DNA of 64,000 bases from RGIG6165 sp045538835. Lineage in GTDB: Bacteria > Bacillota > Clostridia > Oscillospirales > Feifaniaceae. The notes below the pieces were generated by a model that saw only the letters and a list, made by a program, of their open reading frames with translations, was not told where the DNA came from and made no database searches. The position numbers and the translations under genes were made by a program. Position 1 is the first letter of the stretch, and each line of letters begins with the position of its first letter. Below are positions 33,459 through 42,496 of the stretch, one piece after another. Where the stretch lies: positions 1 to 64,000 of the forward strand of contig JAZQEF010000018.1 in the NCBI GenBank assembly GCA_045538835.1, given 5' to 3'.

Positions 33459-34685
33459 ATGATGAATCAAAAAGTTTCTAAAATCTTAATAAGAGTAATT
33501 GCAATAATAATTGCGGCAGTGCTGGTTATTTCTACTGTGGCAAGTGTTCTTGCGTATGCTGATTCCTCTGATAATCAGGATCAGATCGATGCGGCAAATG
33601 CAAATATAAGTGCTCTTGAAGAAGAACTTTCTAAAATTGCTGCTGAAAAGGAAAAGTACGAAGCCGAACTTGCAGCAGGCAAAAAAGAACTTAAAGATGC
33701 AAAAGCCATCAAACAGAAATATGACAATCAGATGAATACGCTTCAATCTCAGATAGATACCACACAGTCGCTGATAAGTCAGTATGATTCTCAAATAGCA
33801 AATTATAACGGGCAGATTGCAAAAACCGAAGAGTCTATAGATACAAAACTTGATGTTTATTATGCGAGAGCGAGGGCAAACTTTGAAGAAGGAACAGCCA
33901 ACTACCTTGAAATATTGCTCTCATCTGAAAGTATATCAGATTTTTTGGCAAGACTTGAAATAATTGAGTCTATCACTGCTGCCGACAATGCTTTTATTTC
34001 GGGACTTCGTGAAGAAAAGCAGACGCTTACGGAATATAAAGCAGGCGTAGAGCAGAGTAAGGCTGAACAGCAGACGTTGCTCAATAATTTAGCCAGCCAG
34101 AAGGCAGAACTCAACGTACTTGTTGAGGAAAGTGGCGCAATGGTCGCAGAGATCGAAGACGGCGTGAATGCAACTATCGCACAAGTCGAAGCGGCAGAAA
34201 AAGCATGGAATGACGCCAACGAAAAACTTGAAGCAGAGATTGCAAGAAAATCAACTCTTGAAGCATATGTCGGCGGCAGTTTTCTCTGGCCTACTGCGGG
34301 TATATATAAAATCAGTTGTAAATACGGTCCCAGAATTCATCCTATCACCAAAAAGAATTCTTTCCATCACGGTGTTGATGTTGCGGCACCTATGAACACT
34401 CCGATACTCGCCGCAAACAGCGGAAAGGTAATTACTGCTACATACAGTTCGGTATACGGAAATTATGTTGTTATTGACCATGGCGCAGGTAATTCATCAC
34501 TCTATGCGCATATGACAAAGTATACTGTAAAAGTAGGGGACACGGTTACAGTAGGTGATACAATAGGATATGTCGGTTCAACAGGTTGGTCAACAGGTGC
34601 TCATCTCCATTTTGAAATAAGAATCAACAATTCTACCACAGATCCTCTTTCGCACTATCCCAATATTAAATTCAGATTTGTATAA
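33459..34685 (+). CDS. EnvC/NlpD-type murein hydrolase (M23 peptidase with coiled coil)
   Basis: A 408-residue exported protein. A signal peptide (1-38, ending ..VASVLAYADSS) is followed by a long coiled coil (45-270, EELSKIAAEKEKYEAEL..) that docks on FtsX. The C-terminal LytM/M23 domain has HHGVDVAAP (H..D) and HLHFEIR, with the catalytic metal residues intact, so it should cut wall peptides itself. It is the direct partner of the ftsEX pair upstream (3 bases apart). Confidence 0.94.
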   Translation: MMNQKVSKILIRVIAIIIAAVLVISTVASVLAYADSSDNQDQIDAANANISALEEELSKIAAEKEKYEAELAAGKKELKDAKAIKQKYDNQMNTLQSQIDTTQSLISQYDSQIANYNGQIAKTEESIDTKLDVYYARARANFEEGTANYLEILLSSESISDFLARLEIIESITAADNAFISGLREEKQTLTEYKAGVEQSKAEQQTLLNNLASQKAELNVLVEESGAMVAEIEDGVNATIAQVEAAEKAWNDANEKLEAEIARKSTLEAYVGGSFLWPTAGIYKISCKYGPRIHPITKKNSFHHGVDVAAPMNTPILAANSGKVITATYSSVYGNYVVIDHGAGNSSLYAHMTKYTVKVGDTVTVGDTIGYVGSTGWSTGAHLHFEIRINNSTTDPLSHYPNIKFRFV

Positions 34686-34697
34686 AGGCATAGATAT

Positions 34698-35861
34698 ATG
34701 TTAAAAAGTAAAAAAGTAACATTATTAGTTGTAACTTTAATAATCACACTTGCAGCTGCAATATTTTTTGCAGCTGCATATTTCAATATTGCCGATAAAG
34801 TTGAAAGATTTTCAAAACTCTACCTTCTCGACACTATGGTCAGAGAAGATTATGTCGGTGAGATTGATGAGAAAACATTGAATGATATGATCTTAAAGGG
34901 GTATGTTGCAGGTATTGGCGATAAATATGCCAATTATTACACTGCCGAAGAATATGAAGAATATCTTTCTGCACACTCGGGCAGCGGCGGCGGTATAGGT
35001 ATTATTGTCGTGCCGTATGAGAATAGCGGTTTATTGAAGATAGTTCAGGTTTACGAAGGCTCACCGGCAGAAAAAGCAGGACTGAGAAAGAATGATATTA
35101 TCATTTCAAACGGTGAAAAACAGTTTTCTGATATAGAATACGAAGAGTCAATAGCACTTCTTCAGGGAGAAATAGGAAGTGTCGCGGAAATTGAAATTCT
35201 GCGCTCGGGTGAGAAAATTAAGTATTCTGTAACGAGAGATACATTTGAAATAAAAACGGTTGCCGCCGAAAATTTCGACGGAACAGGCTATATAAAGATA
35301 AGTCAATTTATCAAAGATAAAACTTTTGACGAATTTAAAGATGCATATAATGAACTTATTTCGCAAAATGTCACTTCTATAATATTTGATGTTAGGGACA
35401 ACGGCGGCGGTGAACTTGAAACCATATGCGATGTACTTGATCTGATTTTGCCCGAAGGTCCGATAATCCGCTATGAAGATACTGACGGTATATATGAACA
35501 GATAGATTCTGATGCAGAGTCTATGCAGGATATTGAGGCTGTTGTTCTTATTAATGAATCAACGTACAGTGCGGCTGAATTATTTGCGGCTGCTCTTAAT
35601 GATTACGATATCGCTACGTTGATAGGAAAAACCACTTACGGAAAAGGCATGATGCAGTATACGGTTCCGTTTACTGACGGTTCGGCACTCAAACTTTCGA
35701 TAAGTAAATTTTATCCTCCGTATTCGGATAATTTTGAAGGTGTCGGCGTGATTCCTGATATAGAAGTTGAGATGGATTATACCAATATATCTTCGTATTA
35801 CGATATAGATTATTCAAACGATACTCAACTTATATATGCGCTTGACTATCTCTCAAAATGA
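34698..35861 (+). CDS. S41 family C-terminal processing peptidase
   Basis: A 387-residue exported protease. An N-terminal membrane anchor (8-30) is followed by a PDZ domain (about 95-175, GSGGGIGIIV and GSPAEKAGLRKNDII) and the S41 domain with catalytic Ser291 (ESTYSAAE) and Lys316 (TTYGKG). Ctp enzymes often stand next to ftsEX and peptidoglycan hydrolases, where they may turn over those partners. AAAGG lies before the ATG. Confidence 0.93.
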   Translation: MLKSKKVTLLVVTLIITLAAAIFFAAAYFNIADKVERFSKLYLLDTMVREDYVGEIDEKTLNDMILKGYVAGIGDKYANYYTAEEYEEYLSAHSGSGGGIGIIVVPYENSGLLKIVQVYEGSPAEKAGLRKNDIIISNGEKQFSDIEYEESIALLQGEIGSVAEIEILRSGEKIKYSVTRDTFEIKTVAAENFDGTGYIKISQFIKDKTFDEFKDAYNELISQNVTSIIFDVRDNGGGELETICDVLDLILPEGPIIRYEDTDGIYEQIDSDAESMQDIEAVVLINESTYSAAELFAAALNDYDIATLIGKTTYGKGMMQYTVPFTDGSALKLSISKFYPPYSDNFEGVGVIPDIEVEMDYTNISSYYDIDYSNDTQLIYALDYLSK

Positions 35862-35905
35862 TAAAAATTCCTCTTTTGACATAAAGATGTCTTGGAGGGA
35901 TATAA

Positions 35906-36478
35906 ATGATACTTTATTCTGCAACTTTCAAACCAAAAGGCTTTGGAATAAAAAAATACATTAAAATTATTAAAACAGATATTGTCGTTGTTTCGGATAA
36001 AAAAATATCAAAAAGAAAACGGCGTAAATTAGAAAAGTATATTACGTCTTTAAGTAATGATAGATTACTTAATAATTCTCACCTTGAAATTCAGTCTTAT
36101 GGATGCTTTAATGAGCGTGATATAGTATTACAGTTGTGTGAAATACTTTTTAGAAAAATAACTGACCTGTCATTAAATGACACAGATGGATATGCCGCAG
36201 AAGCGGTAAAAAAATATATCAGAAAGTTTTCGACAATAAGAATATACGGAAGCAGAATATATAAAGATATTCAAGAGCAGTTGTATCTATCAAACGGTGT
36301 ATGCATCATTCTTTCAAACAGCAAGATAAAGAATTCTATAGATACAAAAAAGATTTTGGAAACAGTAAAGAACACCGTTTATTTCAGTGACACGGTGACG
36401 GTATCATATCTTGATATGCTTAAACACTATGGAGTAAAAATCCTTGACACTGCATATTTTAATATATATAATTATTAA
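35906..36478 (+). CDS. Hypothetical protein of unknown family
   Basis: A 190-residue, very basic protein that I do not recognise. It has no signal peptide or membrane helix. A Lys-rich patch (KKISKRKRRKLEKYI, about 33-47) precedes a predicted mixed alpha/beta body with GVCIILSNSKI. TTGGAGG is 8 bases before the ATG. It lies between ctpA and greA on the same strand, with 26 bases to greA. The charge suggests nucleic-acid contact but there is no known domain. Confidence 0.7.
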   Translation: MILYSATFKPKGFGIKKYIKIIKTDIVVVSDKKISKRKRRKLEKYITSLSNDRLLNNSHLEIQSYGCFNERDIVLQLCEILFRKITDLSLNDTDGYAAEAVKKYIRKFSTIRIYGSRIYKDIQEQLYLSNGVCIILSNSKIKNSIDTKKILETVKNTVYFSDTVTVSYLDMLKHYGVKILDTAYFNIYNY

Positions 36479-36507
36479 AGTTATAAAATTCTCAAGGAGT
36501 GACGGTA

Positions 36508-36981
36508 ATGGCAGAAAAAATTAAAGTTACGGCAGAGGGCTATAAAAAGCTTACAGACGAGTTGAATTATCTTAAAAATGTCAAGAGACAGGAGATTGCC
36601 GAAAACATAAAAACGGCTCGTGGCTTTGGCGACCTTTCCGAGAACAGCGAATATGATGAAGCTAAGAATGAACAGGCTGTTGTCGAATCAAGAATTAAGG
36701 AACTTGAGGAAAAAATCAAACATGTAGAAATCATCGAGGTCGATTCTACTTCGCAGACTATCAATGTGGGCTCAAAAGTAAGAATAAAGTTCCTTGATAC
36801 AAACGAAGAAGAGGAATATGAGATAGTAGGCAGCACAGAGGCAGATGCTCTCAATAACAAAATATCTTATGAATCTCCCATTGGCAAAGCCATGGTCGGT
36901 TCAAAATCAGGTAAGACGGTAGTTGTAGAAGCACCTGATGATCTCACTTATAAAATCAAGATATTAAAGATCCTTGGCTAA
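36508..36981 (+). CDS. greA: Transcription elongation factor GreA
   Basis: A 157-residue factor that rescues backtracked RNA polymerase. The N-terminal coiled coil carries the acidic tip (GFGDLSENSEYDEAKNEQ) and the C-terminal domain has SPIGKAMVGSKSGK. AAGGAG before the ATG supports 36508; the upstream GTG at 36499 is less likely. It is 11 bases before lysS, a common pairing. Confidence 0.98.
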   Translation: MAEKIKVTAEGYKKLTDELNYLKNVKRQEIAENIKTARGFGDLSENSEYDEAKNEQAVVESRIKELEEKIKHVEIIEVDSTSQTINVGSKVRIKFLDTNEEEEYEIVGSTEADALNNKISYESPIGKAMVGSKSGKTVVVEAPDDLTYKIKILKILG

Positions 36982-36992
36982 TTGGAGGAAAT

Positions 36993-38483
36993 ATGGAAGA
37001 AATTAATGAAAATGTTGTCTCTGAAGCAGAACTGTCTGAACTTCTTCAGATAAGAAGAGACAAACTCACAACACTTCAGCAGAACGGTAAAAATCCTTTT
37101 GAAATAACAAAGTATGATGTTACGGCAGTTGCCGATGACATACATAACAATTTTGAAACTATGGAGAATCAGACTGTTTCCATAGCAGGCAGAATGATGT
37201 CAAAGCGCGATATGGGTAAGGCTTCTTTCTGTGATGTTCGTGACGGCAGCGGTAAGATTCAGGTCTATGTCAGAATAGATGATATTGGTGAAGAAACCTA
37301 TGCGGATTTCTTAAAGTTCGATATCGGTGATATCGTTGGCGTAGAAGGTTTTGTATTCAGAACAAGAAGGGGAGAGATATCTGTTCACGCGAAGAAGATA
37401 GTACTTCTTTCAAAGTCACTTCTTCCGCTTCCCGAAAAATTCCACGGTCTTAAAGACCAGGAACTCAGATATCGTCAGCGCTATGTTGACCTTATCGTCA
37501 ATCCGGAAGTTAAGGATGTTTTCGTTAAGCGTTCACAGATAATGAAGGAACTTCGCACCTTCCTTGATAACAAGGGATTTCTTGAAGTTGAAACCCCCGT
37601 ACTTCACACACTTGAGATAGGTGCGGCAGCAAGACCGTTTAAGACGCATCACAATACGCTTGATATAGATATGTATCTCAGAATCGAGACAGAACTTTAC
37701 TTAAAGCGTCTTATTGTCGGCGGTTTTGACAAGGTTTATGAAGTAGGCCGTATCTTCAGAAATGAGGGTATGGATACAAAACACAATCCTGAATTTACAA
37801 CTATTGAACTCTATCAGGCATACGCAGATTATCACGATATGATGGATCTCGTTGAAGAGATGTACACTGGCATTTCAAAGAAAATATGTGGTTCTGATGT
37901 TATTACATATCAGGGTACAGAAATTAATATGGCTTCTCCCTGGGAAAGACTTACTATGGTCGAAGCAGTAGAGAAGTATGCAGGCGTATCTTATAATGAC
38001 TGGGCTGATGACGAAGCAGCAAGAAAAGTTGCTAAAGAAAAGCATGTCCAGGTTGAGAAAGATGCTACTAAGGGCGATGTTCTTATTGCATTCTTTGATG
38101 AATTTGTTGAGGACAACCTTATTCAGCCTACATTCATCTATGATTATCCTGTTGAGAATTCACCTCTTGCAAAGCGCAAGCCTTCAAACCCCGCGTTCAC
38201 AGAGAGATTTGAATTCTTTATCTATAACAGAGAAATGGGTAATGCATTCTCTGAACTTAACGATCCTATCGATCAGAAAGGACGTTTTGAGCGTCAAGTT
38301 GCCGCTAAGAGAGAAGCAGGTGCAAATGCATCTGTTGATACTGACTTTATTACGGCACTCGAATACGGTATGCCTCCAACGGGCGGTCTAGGATTTGGCA
38401 TTGACAGACTTGTTATGCTTCTCACAGATTCACCCTCAATCAGAGACGTTCTCTTATTCCCCACAATGAAGCCTATTGATTAA
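36993..38483 (+). CDS. lysS: Lysyl-tRNA synthetase (class II)
   Basis: A 496-residue enzyme. The N-terminal OB-fold domain binds the tRNA anticodon (..VSIAGRMMSKRDMGKASFCDVRDGSGKIQVYV). Class II motif 1 is near KGFLEVETPVL, motif 2 is ..FRNEGMDTKHNPEFT, and motif 3 is GLGFGIDRL. Length and order are standard. A strong terminator follows. Confidence 0.98.
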   Translation: MEEINENVVSEAELSELLQIRRDKLTTLQQNGKNPFEITKYDVTAVADDIHNNFETMENQTVSIAGRMMSKRDMGKASFCDVRDGSGKIQVYVRIDDIGEETYADFLKFDIGDIVGVEGFVFRTRRGEISVHAKKIVLLSKSLLPLPEKFHGLKDQELRYRQRYVDLIVNPEVKDVFVKRSQIMKELRTFLDNKGFLEVETPVLHTLEIGAAARPFKTHHNTLDIDMYLRIETELYLKRLIVGGFDKVYEVGRIFRNEGMDTKHNPEFTTIELYQAYADYHDMMDLVEEMYTGISKKICGSDVITYQGTEINMASPWERLTMVEAVEKYAGVSYNDWADDEAARKVAKEKHVQVEKDATKGDVLIAFFDEFVEDNLIQPTFIYDYPVENSPLAKRKPSNPAFTERFEFFIYNREMGNAFSELNDPIDQKGRFERQVAAKREAGANASVDTDFITALEYGMPPTGGLGFGIDRLVMLLTDSPSIRDVLLFPTMKPID

Positions 38484-38488
38484 TCTGA

Positions 38489-38519
38489 ACCCCCGATTTA
38501 TTTAATCGGGGGTTTTTAT
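38489..38519 (+). terminator. Terminator after lysS
   Basis: AACCCCCGAT (38489-38498) and ATCGGGGGTT (38506-38515) with a 7-base loop and a T-run. Confidence 0.9.
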
Positions 38520-38560
38520 GCAAAATTTATTAAATTATGGTTAACAATTCTTTCGTTAAG

Positions 38561-38589
38561 TTGACAAGTCACGGTTTCAAACTTATAAT
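38561..38589 (+). promoter_or_regulatory. Consensus sigma-A promoter
   Basis: TTGACA (38561-38566), exactly 17 bases, TATAAT (38584-38589): a perfect consensus, 33 bases before the ATG at 38622. Confidence 0.88.
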
Positions 38590-38621
38590 TATATTTAGTT
38601 AAACAAAAGGATACATAAATA

Positions 38622-39260
38622 ATGAAGAATCAATATTGGAGTCAACTTAACAGAAAGCAGAAAGTAGATTACTATTTTCAGTATTATTTTTCCTGGACTT
38701 TAGCAGCGATAGCAGTAATAGCATTTGTGGCGCTTTATGCATATCAAGTTCTTTCAAAAGTTTCGCCTGATATGTATGTTATATCGGTTGGAGACACACT
38801 TCCTGATGTTGAAAAGCAGGATATGCTGGTAGATTTTATTAGTGAAAACGTAGCAGATATTAACGATGACGATAAGCGTCATATTGATTATAATGCAATA
38901 CACTATAACACCGAAGCAAGTGCAACAGAAGAAAATCAAATGCATCTTCAAAAGTATGTAACACTTTTGGGTGAAGGTGAGCCAAGACTTCTTATTATGG
39001 ATAAGTCGCACTATGAAGCGGCGCTTGTCGATGAACAGTTTGATGGTTTTCTTACCGACCTCTCTTATCTGACTGACAAGCATTATAAAAATTATGCTAT
39101 CCCTGTGTCTGAAACAACGCTCTTTGACGAAGAAGGACTTGATTTCTTTGACGAATACTATGTCGTTCTTACGCAGATAGGCGGCGGCAAAAAAGAAAGC
39201 GGCATAAATCTCGACAGACACAACGGCGGCAAACAATTTATTGCTGACATACTGAAATAA
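38622..39260 (+). CDS. Membrane-anchored protein of unknown function
   Basis: A 212-residue protein. The opening YWSQLNRKQKVDYYFQYY is followed by one membrane helix (about 25-46) and an outer domain of about 165 residues rich in Asp and Glu (..LPDVEKQDMLVDFISENVADINDDDKRHIDYNAI..; ..LLIMDKSHYEAALV..). The N-terminal pattern of W..L.RKQK.DY...YY before a helix recurs in unstudied proteins of gut Clostridia. The gene stands alone with a perfect promoter and a terminator, so it is probably well expressed. No enzyme motif is seen. Confidence 0.8.
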   Translation: MKNQYWSQLNRKQKVDYYFQYYFSWTLAAIAVIAFVALYAYQVLSKVSPDMYVISVGDTLPDVEKQDMLVDFISENVADINDDDKRHIDYNAIHYNTEASATEENQMHLQKYVTLLGEGEPRLLIMDKSHYEAALVDEQFDGFLTDLSYLTDKHYKNYAIPVSETTLFDEEGLDFFDEYYVVLTQIGGGKKESGINLDRHNGGKQFIADILK

Positions 39261-39262
39261 AT

Positions 39263-39292
39263 AAGACGGGCATAGCCCGTCTTTCATTTTTT
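39263..39292. terminator. Bidirectional terminator
   Basis: AAGACGGGC (39263-39271) and GCCCGTCTT (39275-39283), then TCATTTTTTG. It ends the gene at 38622 and probably also the converging DUF4364 gene. Confidence 0.8.
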
Positions 39293-39841
39293 GTCTGTAT
39301 TCTTTTTAGTTAAATCGCCAATAAACATCTCTATTATAGAAGAATAATACTTCTGGGGGTCTTTTTCAAAACTCTCAGCAATACTCTGCGCCTGCATTTT
39401 GTTTGCCACGCCTAAAGTGAGTTTAAGCATCGGCTCATCTTCTTCAATGATATTGCATGTAACGGTATATCCTTTTTCTGTCTGCTCAGTCTGGGCATAT
39501 ACCTGTGATTTAAAGCGAAGTTTTGATATTATCTTCATAGCGCCTTTTGCGGTTTTTTCCCTGATGGAATAGGGAATACGCTTTTCTAAAGATTCGAGCG
39601 CCTCTTCACCGCTTGGTGTTATGCATACGACTTTGATTCCGTCATTTTCAAACGAGTCAATATGACCTGATGCCATAAGTGCATCAAAATCATTGACAAA
39701 GTCAAAATAGTTGATCTCATCACTCATTATCATAAGTTCCACCAAACTGTCGTAAGGTATAAGCTGACCGAGTGCCTTAAGCCCGTACAGAATGAGCAAA
39801 CGGGCTCTTTCTTCATCTGTTATACTTCCTTGCTGAAACAT
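39284..39841 (-). CDS. DUF4364 family protein
   Basis: A 185-residue protein. The N-terminal 80 residues look like a winged-helix domain (..LLILYGLKALGQLIPYDSLVELMIMSDEINYFDFVNDFDALMASGHI..). A beta-rich second half (..YTVTCNIIEEDEPMLKLTLGVANKMQAQSIAESFEKDP) follows. This is the DUF4364 pattern of Clostridia; a transcription-regulator role is inferred. GGGAG precedes the ATG at 39841. Confidence 0.8.
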   Translation of the reverse strand: MFQQGSITDEERARLLILYGLKALGQLIPYDSLVELMIMSDEINYFDFVNDFDALMASGHIDSFENDGIKVVCITPSGEEALESLEKRIPYSIREKTAKGAMKIISKLRFKSQVYAQTEQTEKGYTVTCNIIEEDEPMLKLTLGVANKMQAQSIAESFEKDPQKYYSSIIEMFIGDLTKKNTDKK

Positions 39842-39900
39842 AGTATCTCCCTGAATTTAATATATTCATTTTAACAGATATGAGTTGGTATTGCAAATAT

Positions 39901-40851
39901 TTAAAAGGATTTAAACATTTCGGGAAGTTCTATTTCAAACGTCTTTCCGTTCAGATAAGAAAGAATATCACTTTCTGTTTTGAAATTAAATTTGAGTTTA
40001 TATGAACAGAGTGCCTGTGATTTCAAAGTGTACTGCTTGTTTATATTGTTTGTACCGTATTTCCCATCGCCCAGCAAAGGATGCCCTACGGATGCAAAAT
40101 GCGCCCTTATTTGATGTGTTCGTCCTGTTTCAAGTTTTACTTCAACGAGTGAGAGACCGTCTTTTTCTTTTAAAACCTTATAAACGGTGATAATCGATAG
40201 TGCCCCCGGCACTTTGTTCTTATAGACTTTAATCTCTTTTTTTACCGAGTCTTTTGTAAGATATCCTTTTAAAATCCCGCTTTTTTCTTTAAAACAGCCA
40301 TGGGCTATACATATATAATATTTATCGATTTCTCTGTTTTTGATTTTTTCATTCATAATGCGCAGAGATGCGGCATTCTTTGCGGCAATAACAATGCCTT
40401 GTGTATTCCTGTCTATTCTGTTGCAGAGCGAGGGAACAAAACTGTTTTCATCCTGCGGATCGTATTCATTTTTGTGATATAAGTATGCTTTTATGTGATT
40501 TGCAAGTGTATTGTAAGATTCTTTGTCATCGCTGTGACACAGCATACCTTTGGGTTTATTTATGAGAATTATATTTTCGTCTTCATATACGATATCGAGA
40601 TATGTTTTAAGTTTTATAAAAGAGTTTTCATCCTCATACTGTGCCTTGAAAAATTCATCGTTGATATACAATTGAACCGAGTCACCCTCTGTAAGACGGT
40701 AATCTTTCTGCGACCTATTATTGTTCACCTTGATGCGTTTGGTCCTTATATATTTTTGCATAAGAGATAAAGGCAGTCGGGGAACTGCTTTGGTAATAAA
40801 CTTATCAAGACGCTGTGAAGCGTCATTTTTATTGATTATCAATTCTTTCAT
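39901..40851 (-). CDS. RluA family pseudouridine synthase
   Basis: A 316-residue enzyme that makes pseudouridine in rRNA or tRNA. An N-terminal S4 RNA-binding domain (..QRLDKFITKAVPRLPLSLMQKYIRTKRIKVN) is followed by the catalytic domain with the Asp in CNRIDRNTQGIVI and the ETGRTHQIRAHFA motif. RluC/RluD-like by layout. The target uridine cannot be read from sequence. Confidence 0.93.
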   Translation of the reverse strand: MKELIINKNDASQRLDKFITKAVPRLPLSLMQKYIRTKRIKVNNNRSQKDYRLTEGDSVQLYINDEFFKAQYEDENSFIKLKTYLDIVYEDENIILINKPKGMLCHSDDKESYNTLANHIKAYLYHKNEYDPQDENSFVPSLCNRIDRNTQGIVIAAKNAASLRIMNEKIKNREIDKYYICIAHGCFKEKSGILKGYLTKDSVKKEIKVYKNKVPGALSIITVYKVLKEKDGLSLVEVKLETGRTHQIRAHFASVGHPLLGDGKYGTNNINKQYTLKSQALCSYKLKFNFKTESDILSYLNGKTFEIELPEMFKSF

Positions 40852-40894
40852 AAGGATATAATAGCACTTTTATAAAATTTTTTAAATATATATT

Positions 40895-40922
40895 TTGAAT
40901 TACAGAAAAAATGTTGTATAAT
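40895..40922 (+). promoter_or_regulatory. Promoter of radC
   Basis: TTGAAT (40895-40900), 16-bp spacer, TATAAT (40917-40922), 23 bases before the ATG. Confidence 0.7.
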
Positions 40923-40944
40923 GTTGCGAGAGGTGTAAAATTGT

Positions 40945-41625
40945 ATGCACGAAGGACACAGAGAAAGACTTAAACAACAATTCAAAAATAATAACTATTC
41001 AATAGATAAATGGCAGGAACATAATATTCTTGAACTTCTGTTATTTTATTCTGTTCCGAGAGTAGATACTAACGAAACGGCACATAAACTGCTTGACAGA
41101 TTCGGCTCTCTTGCAGGTGTGCTTGACGCATCTCCCGATGCGCTCTCATCAGTAGAAGGTGTAGGAAATAACAGTGCGGTGTTTCTTAAATTACTTCCGC
41201 AGATATTTTCACTTTATGTTGAGCAGAAACATAAATCCGAAGAATCCAAACCCGATATGACTGATATTGATAGCAGAAAACGATTCTTCATTCCTAAATT
41301 CTTTGGATATTCTTATGAGGCAGTGTTTGTCGCTTGTCTCGATAACAAGAACAGAATAATTGCCTGCGATAAACTTTTTTCGGGAAGCGTAAACGTTTCA
41401 CAGGTCAATCTCCGTTTGATAATTGAATTTGCTATTCGCAATTCAGCAGCAGGTATAGTTCTTGCTCACAATCACCCGAAAGGCACTTCGGCACCGTCTT
41501 ATCAGGATGTTTTGATGACCAAGCAGTTAAACGAAGCGCTCTTTCCGTTTAACATCAAATTGCTTGACCATATCATCGTTGCCGAAAACGACGCCTGTTC
41601 CTTAAAGGAACTTAATCAGTTTTAA
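40945..41625 (+). CDS. radC: RadC family protein (JAMM/MPN+ domain)
   Basis: A 226-residue protein. A helix-hairpin-helix region (about 45-80, LLDRFGSLAGVLDASPDALSSVEGVGNN) is followed by the JAMM metalloprotease-like domain with AHNHPKGTSAPSYQD (H-x-H-x7-S-x-x-D). RadC was once linked to DNA repair; its true role is unsettled. It is 27 bases upstream of the NfnA-like gene but the two need not be functionally linked. Confidence 0.9.
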   Translation: MHEGHRERLKQQFKNNNYSIDKWQEHNILELLLFYSVPRVDTNETAHKLLDRFGSLAGVLDASPDALSSVEGVGNNSAVFLKLLPQIFSLYVEQKHKSEESKPDMTDIDSRKRFFIPKFFGYSYEAVFVACLDNKNRIIACDKLFSGSVNVSQVNLRLIIEFAIRNSAAGIVLAHNHPKGTSAPSYQDVLMTKQLNEALFPFNIKLLDHIIVAENDACSLKELNQF

Positions 41626-41652
41626 ATTTATTAAAATAAATGAGGTAATCCA

Positions 41653-42495
41653 ATGTACGAAATCGTAAAGAAAAAAGTCTTGAATCCTACTGTCACCATG
41701 CTGGATATCAAGGCACCGCTTATTGCAAAAAAAGCACAGGCAGGTCAGTTTATTATTCTGCGTACCGATGAAGAGGGGGAGAGAATACCTCTTACAGTTG
41801 CAGGTACAGATAAGGAAAACGGAACTGTCAAAATTATATTCCAGACTGTTGGTGCAACAACAGAAAAACTTTCACATAAGGAAGAGGGGGACGCTCTTGC
41901 GGATTTTGCAGGACCTCTCGGTTGTCCTACTCACACAGAAGGTGTAAAGAAAGCCTGCATAGTCGGCGGCGGTGTCGGATGTGCTATCGCACTTCCCGTT
42001 GCTCAGAAACTTCATGATGAAGGTTGTGAAGTTCATTCTATAATAGGCTTCAGAAATAAGGATCTTCTCATTCTTGAAGATGAATTCAACAATGCTTCGG
42101 ATAAACTTACCATTATGACCGATGACGGTTCATACGGTGAAAAAGGTCTTGTTACCGAACCGCTCAAAAAGATGCTCGAAGCAGGCGAGACATTTGATGA
42201 GATATTTGTTATCGGACCGCTGATAATGATGAAATTTGTAGTTGAAACAGTAAGACCTTATAACATAAAGACTACTGTTTCAATGAACCCCGTTATGATC
42301 GACGGTACAGGAATGTGCGGCGGATGCCGTCTCACTGTGGGCGGAGAAGTCAAATTTGCCTGCGTAGACGGTCCTGATTTTAATGGATTTGAAGTTGATT
42401 TCGATGAAGCAATGATGAGAAATACGACTTATTTTGAGTTTGAGAGACACGCACATGAAGAGGCCTGCAATCTCTTTAAAAAGGAGGCTGAGTAA
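41653..42495 (+). CDS. NfnA-type FAD/NAD-binding subunit (ferredoxin-NADP reductase-like)
   Basis: A 280-residue flavoprotein with an FAD domain (1-95), an NAD domain (GGGVGCAIALPVA, about 105) and a C-terminal [2Fe-2S] motif (GMCGGCRLTVGG..KFACVDGPDFNG). The layout is the sulfide dehydrogenase/dihydroorotate electron-transfer type and fits the small subunit of NADH-dependent ferredoxin:NADP oxidoreductase, which links NADH, NADPH and ferredoxin pools by electron bifurcation. The large subunit follows directly (1 base). TGAGG precedes the ATG. Confidence 0.85.
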   Translation: MYEIVKKKVLNPTVTMLDIKAPLIAKKAQAGQFIILRTDEEGERIPLTVAGTDKENGTVKIIFQTVGATTEKLSHKEEGDALADFAGPLGCPTHTEGVKKACIVGGGVGCAIALPVAQKLHDEGCEVHSIIGFRNKDLLILEDEFNNASDKLTIMTDDGSYGEKGLVTEPLKKMLEAGETFDEIFVIGPLIMMKFVVETVRPYNIKTTVSMNPVMIDGTGMCGGCRLTVGGEVKFACVDGPDFNGFEVDFDEAMMRNTTYFEFERHAHEEACNLFKKEAE

Positions 42496-42496
42496 T

